From NCBI GenBank assembly GCA_022494885.1, contig JAGVSM010001379.1:78649-142648 (forward strand): a stretch of 64,000 nucleotides of DNA, given 5' to 3'. The stretch's first letter is position 1; every line of letters begins with the position of its first letter. The stretch comes from Micrasema longulum. Taxonomy: Eukaryota > Arthropoda > Insecta > Trichoptera > Brachycentridae. The translations under genes and the position numbers were made by a program. Shown here piece after piece: positions 22,330-33,559 of this stretch. The notes beneath the pieces are model-generated. The model was not told the DNA's origin, made no database searches, and was given only the letters and a program-made list of their open reading frames with translations.

Positions 22330-22470
22330 GTTGACACGAGTAAAGGTTTTAAGCAACATAATACACGTGTCGGGACAATAAATGCCAAAAATCAATGTGA
22401 ATCATGGAAAAATATTCGGAATCAATTACCTGTGAATACCGACTCCTTTAACACATTTGACGCTCCCATT
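22330..22470 (+). mobile_element. Possible LINE ORF2 C-terminal fragment
   Basis: Plus frame SWKNIRNQLPVNTDSFNTF has the W-N-LP-F pattern of LINE C-termini. No second copy here; weak. Confidence 0.4.
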
Positions 22471-22474
22471 TATA

Positions 22475-22990
22475 ATTTATTTTTTTTACACTTTATATAC
22501 ATAGGTATACAATATATATACATATAAGGGCGGGCATATTGCCTTAAGGCAATTTCTTCCTACCTAACCGAACCGTTCAGTTTGAGAAAATTATAAATAC
22601 ATGGACATATTGAATCTTACACTTTTATACAAAAAATAAAAACAAATATTAACAAATTAAAAATATATTTTTAAAAATTAACACTTTACTATGAAGAGTG
22701 GAGAGGGGATGGGAAGGAAAGAAGAAGGGTAAAGGAACAATTTAAATATTTAGATAGTGACATTTCAATCTTGACTTAAATGTAAATAAAGAAGGGGCGT
22801 CTCTAACATTAGTTGGCTGATTATTCCACAACCGAGCGGCTACTACTGTGAAAGGGGAGGCTAGAAAATTAGAGCGATGACAGGGTATTTAAAGGGGTTC
22901 TCGGTACTAGAGACAGAGATAGTCCGTGATGTAAAAGAGGTTGGATGAGCTCTCTCAGATAAATAGGCTCCTACTGCTGCAACCAAACAT
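22475..22990 (-). mobile_element. Jockey/CR1-type LINE 3' end (FTVVAARLWNNQP)
   Basis: Minus strand reads YLSERAHPTSFTS, then FLASPFTVVAARLWNNQPTN and FKSRLKCHYLNI, with frameshifts, followed by a 3' UTR with the perfect palindrome ATTGCCTTAAGGCAAT (22538-22553) beside GCCCGCCC and an A-rich tail. Same family as 47349-47833 (+); related to 59110-60105 (-). Confidence 0.8.
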
Positions 22991-23399
22991 ACTGCAATTC
23001 ACTATAGTTGATTTTTATTTATTATAACGTTAATATCCAAGTTATTTACAAACAAAGCCAAGCACAGCTACAAAAGCATTCGATCGAACCGTTATGTTTA
23101 TGTTGTCTAATACAACAAAATGGCCACCAATTGGTTGCTAACCAAAAATCCAATATCGCTTGCTCTATGAAACATAGTGAAAGGGCTTCTCTTTAGGTTA
23201 CGCATTACTTTGAGGATTTAAATAGCTTCGTTTTTAAATGAATAGAAAATACTTTTATTATAATTTTCTCATTTTCGGTGACAAAAAAATCTGTTTAAGA
23301 ACATTAGAACATTTCTGATGTTAGTATCAGCAATCATTTTTTTAACTTTTTGATATCTATCGAGTTCTTTCAATAGCCTTTATTTCAATTAAAAATAAA

Positions 23400-23540
23400 A
23401 TGTAAACCCACACATAGGCCGTGCTTTTCTGGGATTATTTTTTTGCGTTAATGTAATAGTTTTTTTTGTATTTGTAACTCATGTATACCTATTGTAAAAT
23501 GCAAAGAAATAATTATAATAAATATTAAAAAAAAAAAAAA
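23400..23540 (+). mobile_element. LINE 3' end related to REP-B
   Basis: ACCCACACATAGGCCGTGCT TTTCTGGG stem-loop followed by an A-rich end (AATAAATATT then A13). Confidence 0.55.
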
Positions 23541-23619
23541 TATTGGATGGTTTATGCGGCCACATGAATTCAATTAAACCATTGCAACACAGAGCTGGCG
23601 AATCGCCGGCCAAGGTCCA

Positions 23620-24085
23620 ACAAACAAACAAACCAACCATTACGCCGTTTCCCCGTAGGGGCAGGCAGAGAGGATATAACGCCATAACACTCTTTCTTAG
23701 CATACAGACCTCGCTTCCTCTACATTCATACATCTTCTCATGCACGCACACCGATTATTCATATTTTTGACAGGTCCATCTTCAAGCATTTGATGGACTT
23801 GATCGTGCCATGTCTTTCTCGGTCTTCCTCGTTTTCTGCATCCATCAACATTTGCATCGTAAATCCTTTAGGCGTTCTTTCGCTGTCCATTCGCTCTACA
23901 TGTCCAAACCAAGGAAGCACCCCTTTCTTGATTCTGTCGATAATGCATGTCTCAGCCTTCACACTTCATTCACGGATCTCGACATTTGTGCACCTACCAT
24001 ACATCGTTTTACCACATATTCGCCCGAGGGATCGCATTTCGACAGCATTTAACCTACTTTCATAGTCATTTTTCCAATTCCATAC
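23620..24085 (-). pseudogene. LINE family R-a C-terminal remnant
   Basis: Minus strand: YESRLNAVEMRSLGRICGKT, MYGRCTNVEIRE, TCIIDRIKKGVLPWFGHVER and MDSERTPKGFTMQMLMDAEN, with frameshifts; ends GGGGAAACGGCGTAATGG and a (TTTG)n tail. Its 5' side is cut at about 24090 where an inverted-repeat element begins. Confidence 0.85.
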
Positions 24086-24094
24086 TTCACTCCG

Positions 24095-24930
24095 ATGATG
24101 TAAACAGTCCGTGCTTATTACTGTACTACGTGTTTTGCTTGCCACATTCGACAAGATATGACGTGACGACACTTGCTCCCTCCGCTGATCATTTCCTTTC
24201 CTTTAGGGATGACTTTTTAGCTCGGATTTGTATGGAGATCTCTATATATTAAATCTCAATGATAAAAATACAGAATAATGTTGAACATGCAGTAAAAAAA
24301 CTGTTACATTTAAGTTTTTTTGTAATAATAATTTATTTCAGTACGGTATTAAGATCATAAACATGCCGCCCATTAAATTTTACATAATATTTTGTGCGTA
24401 TAATTTCAAAAGAGTCATCAGAAAATTGGCACAAATTTCACAACATAATGAATGTGTGGTTTTTACGTCTTATCTTGTTAAAACGCTTGTCATTCTATGC
24501 AAATATTGTAGTACAAGCAAAATGCCCTCCGGGCTTTATTTGACAGTCCGCGTGCGATCATTCCTTTTATTTTTAGTAAATGTTCGACTTCATCAACATT
24601 CCCTTTCCGCACCTAATGGTGCATAGGGCACTGCATTGGTACACCATGCCATCGTACATTCATAATTTTTACTACATGAAAGTAAGATGATCAGTCTTAC
24701 ATTTCAGCTACCAGTCCAAGGACTATGAGATATTCTGGTGTGAAAACACCCTTTTAAACATTAAGATATAATATATAGAGATGACACTCCATTCAAATCC
24801 GAGCTAAAAAGATCCCCTAGGAAAGGGAATGACCAGCGGAGGGAGCAAGTGTCGTCACGTCATATCACGTCGAACTTAGCAAGCAAAACACGTAGTACAG
24901 TAAAAAGCGCGGACTATTTACATCAATCAA
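24095..24930. mobile_element. Element with about 155-bp inverted arms
   Basis: Left arm (about 24095-24250: AACAGTCCGTGCTTATTACT, GCTCCCTCCGCTGATCA, TAGCTCGGATTTGTATGGAG) is inverted at about 24772-24925 at high identity. The spacer of about 520 bp holds a minus-strand S2 SINE tail at about 24610-24765 (GATCAGTCTTACATTTCAGC). Looks like a long-TIR DNA element with a later insertion, or an inverted duplication. Confidence 0.65.
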
Positions 24931-25140
24931 TTGCATAGAATTAAGAATAGTCCAGAAACCGCATACGCACATCAACCAGAAGGCGACTCAACTACTCATA
25001 AATGAGAAGGTTTAAGTTTTGACCCATTAGTTTCTTTGTAGACGTCGCTCAGAACGCAACTCCTGTTTGAATTCAACTATGCTGTATTGTGTCCTTTTAA
25101 AGTGTAGAAATACTGCTAGCATCTACTTGTGCTTACGAAT
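24930..25140 (+). repeat. Repeat R4, copy 1
   Basis: AGAATTAAGAATAGTCCAGA, ACATCAACCAGAAGGCGACT and TAGTTTCTTTGTAGACG are shared with 55345-55545. About 200 bp, non-coding. Confidence 0.65.
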
Positions 25141-25149
25141 TGAATTATT

Positions 25150-25345
25150 TTTATCACCAGATCGTGACCCGACAAGTATCGGGCATCGGCACAGCAGCTG
25201 ACGGTGCCACGACAGAAGAACTACTTTGGAGATAGAATAATGGGGAGTGTAGTACCAAAACTGTACAATTTAATACCAGCTGAAAATCGTGAGGAAAAAA
25301 ACTTAAATGCATTTTTAAAAAGTGTAAAATGAAAAACAGCAAGTG
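25150..25345 (+). mobile_element. LINE ORF2 C-terminal fragment
   Basis: Plus frame QKNYFGDRIMGSVVPKLYNL IPAENREEKNLNAFLKSVK followed by a stop: the standard LINE C-terminal pattern. It faces an oppositely oriented LINE 3' end (25376-25985). Confidence 0.7.
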
Positions 25346-25375
25346 AAACTTAAGTGTGCACATAAATATCTAGTA

Positions 25376-25985
25376 TTATTAATTTATTTATACTTTTACA
25401 TCGCTTGTATTCTTTTTTATACAGAATAATGCTCCCTTACTGGGGTGTCCCGTGCCGAGGGAAATATTTTACAAAACGTGAAACATGCCTAAGATTAGCT
25501 ATTCAATAAAGTTAACATAAAAATAACCATTAAAGAAACGTAATTAATCTAAGTAAATTAATTATCATTAACATAATAAACAATCAAAAAGTAGAATAAT
25601 CATAAAAAACATAACCAATTTATATATACCAATAGAACTTCATAAACAGTGCACACATTTACCTATTTGGCTTGATCCACTCATCGATCCGTGCGCAACC
25701 CACCTCCACTATCCATTTCTTAATAGCAATTTTATATTGTGAGAACTTACTCATTGTCCTTGTGGATAATGGAAGTAGATTGTACACTTTAACCGAGTAG
25801 TAGGCCAGTCATCTTTGACCGAAGGTTGTATTTTTTTTTTTCAGCATCAGAGTGGATTATCTAGTAACTCTTGTATTTGTAACGAAAGGTAGAGAATAAT
25901 GTTTACGTGCGTATAGTAACAAAGCTTTTACATAAAGTTGTTTTATAGATTTTACATTATTGCCTAGGTACTGCAGTTCCTCTGA
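25376..25985 (-). mobile_element. Jockey/CR1-type LINE 3' end, family J-e, copy 1
   Basis: Minus strand: NISEELQYLGNNVKSIKQLY, VKALLLYARKHYSLPFV, then YYSVKVYNLLPLSTRTMSKF and VEVGCARIDEWIKPNR, stop, and a 3' UTR with the stem TCCCT/AGGGA around CGGCACGGGACACCCC (25433-25462) and an (AAAT)n tail. The matching copy is 51925-52460 (-). Confidence 0.8.
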
Positions 25986-26340
25986 AATGTTTACAGCTGG
26001 ACGAATAAACACCTTCGCTGCCCTGCTTCGCCAAAGAGCCTGGAGCCTATGGGAACGCCTAAAAAAATCTAATAACGAAATTCTCCAAGCCACTGCAGAG
26101 TGGATCCAATCACCGTTGTTCAAGCGATGGCGCGATATGTTAAGACCACCGTAAGTGCTGCAATATAAAATTTTATTTTATGTTTATATTTGTGTTTATT
26201 GTTATATTTATGTTTATTGTTATATTTTTGTTTATATTTATATTTATGTTCATGTTTATATGTTCATATGGTAGAATTGGCTCTGCACTTTATGGCCATT
26301 TTACTGGAATAAAAATTTAAATGAATAAAATAAATAAATA
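25985..26340 (+). mobile_element. LINE ORF2 C-terminal fragment and 3' UTR
   Basis: Plus frame GRINTFAALLRQRAWSLWER, LKKSNNEILQAT and SPLFKRWRDMLRPP resembles the C-terminal end of R1/RTE-like LINEs. The UTR has TATGGCCATTTTACTGG and an (AAATA)n tail. Confidence 0.65.
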
Positions 26341-26547
26341 AATTAAGATTTTCAAATGTACCGAGGGAGCTAATTCTGATTGGGACTTTTATCAAAGCTT
26401 TTTGTGCAATTTATTATTAAACTATCTACTAAAAAATATATATAATGTAACTTGCAGACGAGCTTCGGCTTTGCGGGAGCAAAAATACAATTATGTAAGT
26501 TACTTATTTGTAAAAATAAATCAAACTTAAAAAAAAAACGTAAGTAT

Positions 26548-26690
26548 AATGGTGAATGTCAAACAGTATGAAAAGTGGGCACTTAAACCAGCCATTTACA
26601 GGTCTTATGACCTGTAAAAGGCTAGGCTCTCATTTTCCTTCCCATAAATGTTATTAATCTCTCTTGTAATAAATTATATTACTTCCTTTA
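26548..26690 (+). repeat. REP-A copy 2
   Basis: GGTGAATGTCAAACAGTATG, GCACTTAAACCAGCCATTTA and TCTCTCTTGTAATAAATT. Diverged. Confidence 0.7.
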
Positions 26691-26900
26691 GTACCAAAAT
26701 ACAAAACCTCTTTTGTATTCGCAAGAATTCAGGTCTGAAATAGTTCGATAATTAAAATATTTCTTTAATTTCGGATTGAATTTTTTAGCATTGCATTTTA
26801 TCCTTGGTCCATTAAAGATCCCGCGGGCAAGCTTTGCTGATTATATTGAGGTAATTAAGGTCAAGGCATTGCTTAAAACCTAGTAATTCTAAAAAATGAT
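26690..26900 (-). mobile_element. Possible LINE ORF2 C-terminal fragment
   Basis: Minus frame IFNGPRIKCNAKKFNPKLKK and YFNYRTISDLNSCEYKRGFV matches the GP-I-N-L arrangement loosely. Weak. Confidence 0.35.
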
Positions 26901-26989
26901 ACAATGTTCATCGCCCGGACGGAAATAAATCACGCAAAGAATACGCGTCCGCCCAATAGCTGTATTGCATGAGAAAAAACTCAAATTCA

Positions 26990-27702
26990 TAAACAGTATT
27001 TGAGATCAGCGTGAACGGAGATATTCTGAATCAGGTAGAAGAATTTATGTACCTGGGAAGTATGTTTACTAGGGACGGAAAGGCCGATAAAGATATTGAA
27101 AGGAGGGTGAGTGCCGGGAACAGGGTGAACGGTGCACTAAAATCTACTTTGGCAAACAAATGTTTATCGCAGGAGGCTAAACTAGCAGTTCACAACGGAG
27201 TTCTAGTTCCAGCTCTAATGTATGGGAGCGAAATATGGAATTGGAAAAATAATGATGAAAGTAGGTTGAACGCCGTCGAAATGCGATCTCTCGGGCGAAT
27301 GTGTGGTAAAACGATGTATGATAGGTGCACAAATGTCGAGATCCGTGAAGCGTGTAAGGCTGAGACATGCATTATTAACAGAATCAAGAAAGGGGTGCTG
27401 CGTTGGTTTGGACATGTAGAGCGAATGGACAGCGAAAGAACGGCTAAAAAGATCTACGATGCAAATGTTGATGGATGCAGAAAACCAGGAAAACCGAGAA
27501 AGACATGGCACGATCAAGTCCATCAAGTACTTGAAGATGGACATGGCAAAAGTAGGAATAATCGGCGTGCGTGCATGAGAAGATGTATGAATGTAGAGGA
27601 AGCGAGGTCTGTATGCCAAGATAGAGTGTTATGGCGTTCTATCCTCTCGGCCTACTCCTACGGGGAAACGGCGTGATGGTTTGTTGTTGTTGTTGTTGTT
27701 GT
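26990..27702 (+). pseudogene. LINE family R-a C-terminal region, long open frame
   Basis: Open from 27011 to the stop at 27676 (221 codons): LNQVEEFMYLGSMFTRDGKA, SAGNRVNGALKSTLANKCLS, AKLAVHNGVLVPALMYGSEI, GKTMYDRCTNVEIREACK, LRWFGHVERMDSERTAKKI, WHDQVHQVLEDGHGKS and SVCQDRVLWRSILSAYSYGE. The family end is complete: GGCGTGATGG and a (TTG)n tail at 27680-27701. 5' truncated downstream of the YADD box. This is the least damaged R-a C-terminus in the window. Confidence 0.9.
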
Positions 27703-27739
27703 ATTTTTATAACTAAGTATTTAGCATATTACATCAGAG

Positions 27740-27860
27740 ATGAAGAATATTTTCGAGAAGGTAATGTAGAAGTCTAGGCATCTACGGGGCTTACGACCTG
27801 TCATTGGCTGGTTTAAGTGGCCACTTTACACACTGTGTAACATTCATCATTCTGCTCATA
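27740..27860 (-). repeat. REP-A copy 3
   Basis: GCTTACGACCTGTCATTGGC, GGTTTAAGTGGCCACTTTAC and CACTGTGTAACATTCATC. Confidence 0.8.
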
Positions 27861-27949
27861 TTTCAGTTTCAGTTTCAGTGCTGCAGAGCAGCGTTTATTT
27901 TATAATTAAAAAATACATATAAGAATTTGTTACCCACTTAGTTTTTTTT

Positions 27950-28195
27950 TTTTTATGACAGGTTTATATTACATTTATTTTATTTATATTTTACAGATTT
28001 ATTTATAAACAGGCACTATAAAGTATCTAGAAGATATTTCTTCAGTTCTTTTTTTTTCATTTGAAGATTTTTCATGTTGATGATGGTTTGTGGGAGATCA
28101 TTGAACAATCTTGGAACAACGCAATTTAATGTTCGCTCTCCGAAGTAATTTGTAATTCGGGGAACAGAAAAGGAGCCCTTAGTTTTTAATTAAAC
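27950..28195 (-). mobile_element. LINE ORF2 C-terminal fragment
   Basis: Minus frame KTKGSFSVPRITNYFGERTL, NCVVPRLFNDLPQTIINMKN and LKKYLLDTL then stop; a typical C-terminus with the VPRLFNDLP pattern. AT-rich tail to the left. Confidence 0.75.
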
Positions 28196-28199
28196 ACCT

Positions 28200-28603
28200 A
28201 TATTCCTTCGATTCTTCCATCTGTTGATGTTTGTGAAGTTAACAAGCTGAAATCTTTATTTATGCGGGTGAGATTCGTGTAATTAAATTATTTCACCTAC
28301 ATACTAGGCAACGCCTGAAAAATTTACTTTTTCAATTTCTATACTTCTTCATGGACCAGGTGGATTTATCAGCAATATTTTGAGTCTGCCCAAACATTTG
28401 TAGACCAGGATAACTCCCTGGGGAGCTGTTAATATTAACATATTACAAGAAGGATAAAGAACATTTTAGAGAAGGTAATATAGAAGTCTAGGCATCTACA
28501 GGGCTTATGACCTGTCATTGGCTGGTTTAAATGGCCACTCTACACACTGTGTAACGTTTTAACTTTACACACAGTTCATAAGCCCTGTAGATGCCTAGAC
28601 TAG
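28200..28603 (-). repeat. REP-A copy 4 with inverted end
   Basis: A nearly complete unit in minus orientation (TCTTCCATCTGTTGATG, GCAACGCCTGAAAA, AACTCCCTGGGGAGCTGTT, GGCTTATGACCTGTCATTGG) followed at 28575-28603 by an opposite-sense CATAAGCCCTGTAGATGCCT, a head-to-head junction. Confidence 0.8.
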
Positions 28604-28604
28604 A

Positions 28605-28820
28605 AAATGAACGTGAGACGAGGACGACCAAGGAAGACGTGGCATGATCGGATAAACCAAAATCTTAAGTCTGGTCATGTCAAAAGCAGACAGAACCGAA
28701 GCGCATGTATGACAAGATGTATGAATGCGGAAGAATCTAGGAATGCATGCATGTGTGTGGCGGTCTATTTTCTCTGCCTATCCCTACGGGAAAATGGCGT
28801 GATGGTAGTAGTAATATTTT
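28605..28820 (+). pseudogene. LINE family R-b C-terminal tail
   Basis: VRRGRPRKTWHDRINQNLKS, GHVKSRQNRSACMTRCMN, then damaged; ends GGCGTGATGG plus (TAG)n. Matches 36185-36400, where the equivalent Trp codon is a stop. Confidence 0.8.
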
Positions 28821-29438
28821 TTTGACGTTTAATCATCAGTGTGGCCAGATATGAAGCAAAGTGTCGTTGCAATTAAAAAAAAGCAAATCTTCAAATTAAT
28901 CACTCTCTAGAGGTAGAGATTATTCAGAATACCACCTCAGGACAGAGAGAAATGTTGTAAAGTTATATTTATTCATAAAATTTAAGTTCAGTTAACTGAA
29001 AAAAAACGTATTTTTGAAATCCAGAATTATTTTTTATGCAACAAAATATGTCCACTAATATTTCTTTTTAGTTTACTTTTTTATACGGTAGGACTGCGTC
29101 GAACGTATTGCCCGCGTAAAAAGAGGTTCCTGTGTATAATAAAATATCAAAGAAATATTGAGAAAGTTGACAGCTTTAAATACTTGGGAGTACATATAAC
29201 TGAGGATGGAAACATGCATAAAGAGCTCGCAACCCGCCTAGGAATTGCTGGAGCAACTTTTGACATGATGCGTGTTGTCTGGAACTCTAGTCTATACTCG
29301 GTCAAAACGAAACGCCGATTATTCAACTCTTGTATAATGCCAGTTCTCCTATATGGGTGTGAATCTTGGCACCTTACCAAAGCTCAAAACACCAAACTTC
29401 TGAGTTTTGAAAGTAAGTGCTTGAGAAGAATTATCATG

Positions 29439-29845
29439 AATTATTATGAAAATAAAACTTTGTTATCAGTGTTACACAATTTTATTATTTTACAAGAACA
29501 CAACTATAGTTTCGGGAGAGCACTTCTCCCAATGATGGGTGATGTAAAACTAATATAATAAACACAGAATATTGTTCACAATGTCATCGAATCTAAACAA
29601 AAAATAAACAGATTAATCTGTGAAACTTAGAGCAGGGGTTTTTTTTTTCTTATCTAAGGTGTTGGCATATGAATGGATGGTTATCTTAAGTACAGATATG
29701 AAAACATGGACAGAACATTAAGTCGAATTTATTTCTTAAAATTTAACACATAAGTGGAAGTTGCAATAAGTAAATCTAATATTTAATGTGTGGGAAGACA
29801 TCGCTCGACTAACACTGATAACAAAGTTTTATTTTCATAATAATT
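29439..29845. mobile_element. MITE with perfect 36-bp inverted termini
   Basis: AATTATTATGAAAATAAAAC plus TTTGTTATCAGTGTTA (29439-29474) is exactly inverted at 29810-29845. The element of about 407 bp sits in the RT-derived reading frame right after CLRRIIM. Exact arm identity suggests a fairly recent insertion. Class unknown. Confidence 0.75.
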
Positions 29846-30481
29846 TATAATGAAGTGTTACGAAGTGAATGCCGATTCAATTGAAAATATTAAAGCTTGA
29901 GAAGAATATTAGGTCAATTTGTCAATTTCAATAGGTCTTTATTCAATAAAATATACACATTATTACAATATTAATACATTATAAAGAAAACAACGTATTA
30001 AAATATATTTTGTCCCGATAAACTATTCATTAATAGTTTGTCATCGGGTCCTCAGACATTAGTTTTAATTAATAATCAAATAAAAAGAGTACAGACATAA
30101 TACTGTATACGTATAAAATAATAAACATAAATAGTTTAGAGAATTTTTTTTTTTTAAAGTAAGAAAATAGAGTAAAATAATACAATTGAAATTAAAGAAT
30201 AGTAATTTACTTGAATGTATTTTAAATATAAGAAAAAAATAAACACATATATAAATAGTGTGTGCTCATAAATGTAATAAAAGGGTAAAATAAAGTTAAA
30301 CAAAGTAAAATTAAATCAAAGGTTTTAATTCATGTCACAGGAAAAAAATTAATAATAAAAAGGAATTAAAGAGATTACATATTAAAAGGTTGAGATCTAA
30401 AAAATGTTATTGGTGAAAGAAGTAAAGAAAAAAGTTAACCTAAAATGGCAAAGTACAATGGGAGATAATTTTTTTTTTTTT

Positions 30482-30618
30482 TGAAAATATTTGCGTTCTT
30501 ATAGTTACCAAATATTTATTTAATTTGAGAGACCATTTTCAACGAGTTGTAAATAACTCACTATTAGAAAATGGGATAGAGTTAAGGGTGGAGGTGGGAT
30601 TCGAGACTACGGGCTGTT
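30482..30618 (-). repeat. SINE S1, 5' truncated
   Basis: Inverted body GTTGTAAATAACTCACTATT, with a B-box remnant GGGATTCGAGAC; the tRNA-like head is missing. Confidence 0.7.
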
Positions 30619-31579
30619 AAAACAATTCAAGACATATACACGGGGATTCCTGACAATTTTCTCAGTTTTTATAAGATTGGTTCGATTTCATAACTTAACA
30701 TTAAAGTCAGGGCAGTGGCCTCCTTGAGCGTCTTGAGGATGCGGCAGTGGACCTGGCTTGGACACGTGCTGCGCATGCCTCGGGAGAACCTAAACCCTAG
30801 TTGCCTCTTCTTTAAACCTGCGGGATCACGCCGTCCTGGAAGGCCGTCAATGACGATGTTTAGACTTTATTTAGGCGCTGGATTGACATGGGAAGAAGCG
30901 AGAGTGCTGGCTGGTGATAGGGTCTTCTGGAGGCAACTGGTGATGTTCACATGCTCCACTTAGGAGCGGATGAAGAGAGAATAATGAGAAAATATCGATC
31001 CGCCCAATTTTGCCGTGGTGGCGGTTTCGACGGTAGACAAAGTGGGCCCCATGATTCCACTAAACTTCGGTAAACAAATTTCTCCTGCTGTTTTGAGGTC
31101 CAGCCTCAGTCGGGTCAGAGGAAAAAACAAACAAAATTAACGTTTTTATAAGTAAAACTAACACATCATAAAAGCAGAGAACATGTTATTGAAACTACAC
31201 TTGGACCAAATTTAAGTGGGGCCTTATGCTGGACTCGTTCGTCTTTAGAATCGTATGCGACTTACGTAATTCGACGAGTGACAGCATTCTTGAATCACCC
31301 ATACTAATGTAGTCGATTGAAAACCAATCGACTTTATCTCGAGTGCCACAAAGCACTCGCCATTGACAATCGAATGCGACATCGTAACTACAGCTGTCAA
31401 ACTTCCTTCTTGTAAAACGCTCATTGTGATTTAAAAAACCAGGAGGGCGTAGAGATCACTCATTGAATACATCGGACTGTGTCCAAAAATCCCCCCACTA
31501 TGCCCCACTTTCGCCGAGCGTATTCGTAATGTTGCACTATGAGAAAAAATATAACCATAACACAAATGTAAGGTAAAAA

Positions 31580-31612
31580 AAAGCCATCTGTTAATTCATT
31601 TCAGATGGCTTT
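31580..31612. repeat. Perfect 11-bp stem-loop
   Basis: AAAGCCATCTG (31580-31590) and CAGATGGCTTT (31602-31612) with an 11-base loop. Lies just upstream of a LINE 3' UTR. Confidence 0.8.
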
Positions 31613-31639
31613 CATCAATCATTTATTTACTATTAATGG

Positions 31640-31900
31640 CATATTTTCTAATTTATTTTTATGATTCAATTTTTATTATTATTGCTTGCATGTTTTCTAA
31701 TTTATATTTATATTGATTTTTTCTAATGTTATTATTATTCTTTGAATTTATTAAGCATCATTTAATGAAAAAAAAAACACATGAAAAAAATAAGGTCCTT
31801 CCTAAATACAGGAATTTCCTAGCTAGTCGGGACCTGAAACAAATAAACTCTGTACATTTTAAAACTGTGAAATACTAAATAAATAAAATTTAAAAAATAA
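31640..31900 (+). mobile_element. LINE 3' UTR with GGTCC stem
   Basis: AGGTCC (31793-31798) pairs with GGACCT (31830-31835) around TACAGGAATTTCC; the tail is (AAATA)-like at 31876. Related in layout and wording to 37981-38035 and 52726-52763. Confidence 0.6.
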
Positions 31901-32559
31901 AAAAAATTCTCTAAAATTTTATTGTGCACGCGGAAATATTAATTGACACAACATAGTAGATAAGTTTGTTTTAAGAAATGTACTAAAGTGTAAACAAAAA
32001 ATGTGAATAAATTAGTTATACGTCATAGTAAATTTAAAAAAATATATATAAGCTGGCAAATATGCTTATAAAAAGTTATTTGATACTAGTCTTTAAAAGG
32101 AGAGGACATAAATACATAATTCTGTGTTGTGATCAAAGTCAGATGCGAACTTTTAAAAATGAAAATTGACGAGAGAGAGTAGAATTTCTCAACGTAAGAT
32201 GTGATTTCCTCCCGAGGGACCTTGGACTAATGATCTTGGAAAGATCTAGAGCGGAACATAACATCATCCCTAGCCTATGGGATCCTCTTTAGAACGATTG
32301 TAGAACGTTTGTAGTATGAAAGGTGCGTCATTATTCATATTCGGCATATTGGGCGAGCTTTTATATGTTCAGTATTCGGTATAATATTCGATTGAAACAC
32401 TGAAAGTTCAGTAGTTTTAAAAAAAAAAAATATTTGTCAATAGACTGTTACAGATATTATTTCAAGCTTCTCTATTTGGAGAGTAGCATTTCGAGCGTTA
32501 TTTCCTAAAGATCATTTTCGTTTGATAGTATTCTGTTGACATATGACGCCAGTTTTTTA
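31901..32559. other. No recognised gene
   Basis: AT-rich to 32140, then mixed sequence without repeat partner or supported exon. Confidence 0.4.
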
Positions 32560-32690
32560 GTCCGCGCGTTTTAGCTAGTGGCGCCTCGCTCGGTGTCGTC
32601 AATTTCTTGCATTATTCATTCTCAGTTTAGAAGGAAACGAAGCTGACGGCTCGGCGCGGCGGTCACGACGGTCACGTGACATTTTTTTTT
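32560..32690. promoter_or_regulatory. CpG-rich patch with E-box palindrome (promoter-like)
   Basis: Densest CG cluster of the central window (TCGGCGCGGCGGTCACGACG), with GTCACGTGAC at 32671-32680, a perfect palindrome around CACGTG bound by bHLH-ZIP factors (USF, MITF/TFE, Clock/Cycle type), and TCAGTTT initiator-like at about 32622. No repeat partner. Whether it is a promoter, and for which gene, is inference; an alternative TTBK first exon is one possibility. Confidence 0.35.
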
Positions 32691-33366
32691 GCAACATTAT
32701 TGCGAATATTTCTAATGAATGTTATTGTTATGTTGTTATGTAATGTAATATGTAAAGTTAAAATTATGTATTTTGGCATAAATAAATAAATTTAAATCTA
32801 ATCTTATTGTTTCTTTTTTAAATTTTCAGAAAAAATATATATATATCGTAAAAGAAAAAAAAATTGTGTACATAATGGGAGTGACGTCTTACAATAAAAT
32901 GTTTACTTTCTTTTATATTAGTACCCAAATATTTGCAGTATAAAATGTAAATTATAAACAAATATACGGTGTTTTTAATCAGTGCCAAACTAAAAGGAAT
33001 TATGAATATACTTATTTTATTATCCTTATTTTTTAACATATTTTATTTTTTAAAACTTAAGCATAGATGTACCGTCTAAAAATAATGGAGAATATACCTA
33101 CATATTACGCAAAGTTATTAATTGTTGTTTGTTTGTTGGGTTATTGGTTAAAATTATTTTGATTAAAAATAAGTAGGTATTGCGTCTTCTGTTGCCAGCA
33201 GGTGAAACTGGAGCTGGAGAGATGAAGTTGTTTTTACAAAAAAACATAGAAAAAGAATCCGTGTACCTGTATATACTTTTTTTTATACGCCTCCACTCAT
33301 TTGCGAGATTACTTATATGTATGTATGTACATACTACATACAGGTACAAATTATGAAAAAAATTAA
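32691..33366. other. AT-rich, nothing recognised
   Basis: A LINE-like tail (CATAAATAAATAAATTT) ends near 32792; the rest shows no repeat partner or exon. ATGT runs near 33316. Confidence 0.45.
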
Positions 33367-33402
33367 AGCTTACCTATAAAAAAAGTCACCGTTCGCCACT
33401 GC
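33367..33402 (-). mobile_element. hAT-like terminus
   Basis: AGCTTACCTATAAAAAAAGT, CACCGTTCGCCACTG is the inverse of the left end of the element at 7351. Only the end is present. Confidence 0.6.
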
Positions 33403-33492
33403 CATGCGCTCTGTAGCTGCAAGACGTGCTGGGATATTTATTTATTGTACAGCGCCTTTAAGGTGATTTTCACAAAATGGCGCTATATAAAC
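33403..33492 (+). repeat. Repeat R3, copy 2
   Basis: CATGCGCTCTGTAGCTGCAA to GGCGCTATATAAAC, matching 1912-1999. Confidence 0.7.
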
Positions 33493-33559
33493 TACAAAAC
33501 CAAACTTAAAATTTTTTAACATAAATTGAAACAAGCATCATCAGTAAAAACCTAAAACC

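Larger units (their letters stand above)
29100..31130 (+). pseudogene. RTE-like LINE C-terminal region, interrupted
   Basis: Part one (about 29155-29440): KVDSFKYLGVHITEDGN, RVVWNSSLYSVKTKRRL, CIMPVLLYGCESWHLTKAQN and SFESKCLRRIIM. Part two (30697-30963): RQWTWLGHVLRMPRENLN, GSRRPGRPSM and LTWEEARVLAGDRVFWRQ, stop, then a UTR to about 31130 including GGTGGCGGTTTCGACGG. The middle (29439 to about 30690) is foreign, including a MITE (29439-29845) and a minus-strand SINE (30482-30618). A second copy is 47975-48610. Confidence 0.8.

Noticed and set aside
27680..27701. (TTG)n as an independent microsatellite
   Set aside because: The same trinucleotide run follows the same GGCGTGATGG end in each R-a copy, so it is the LINE tail.
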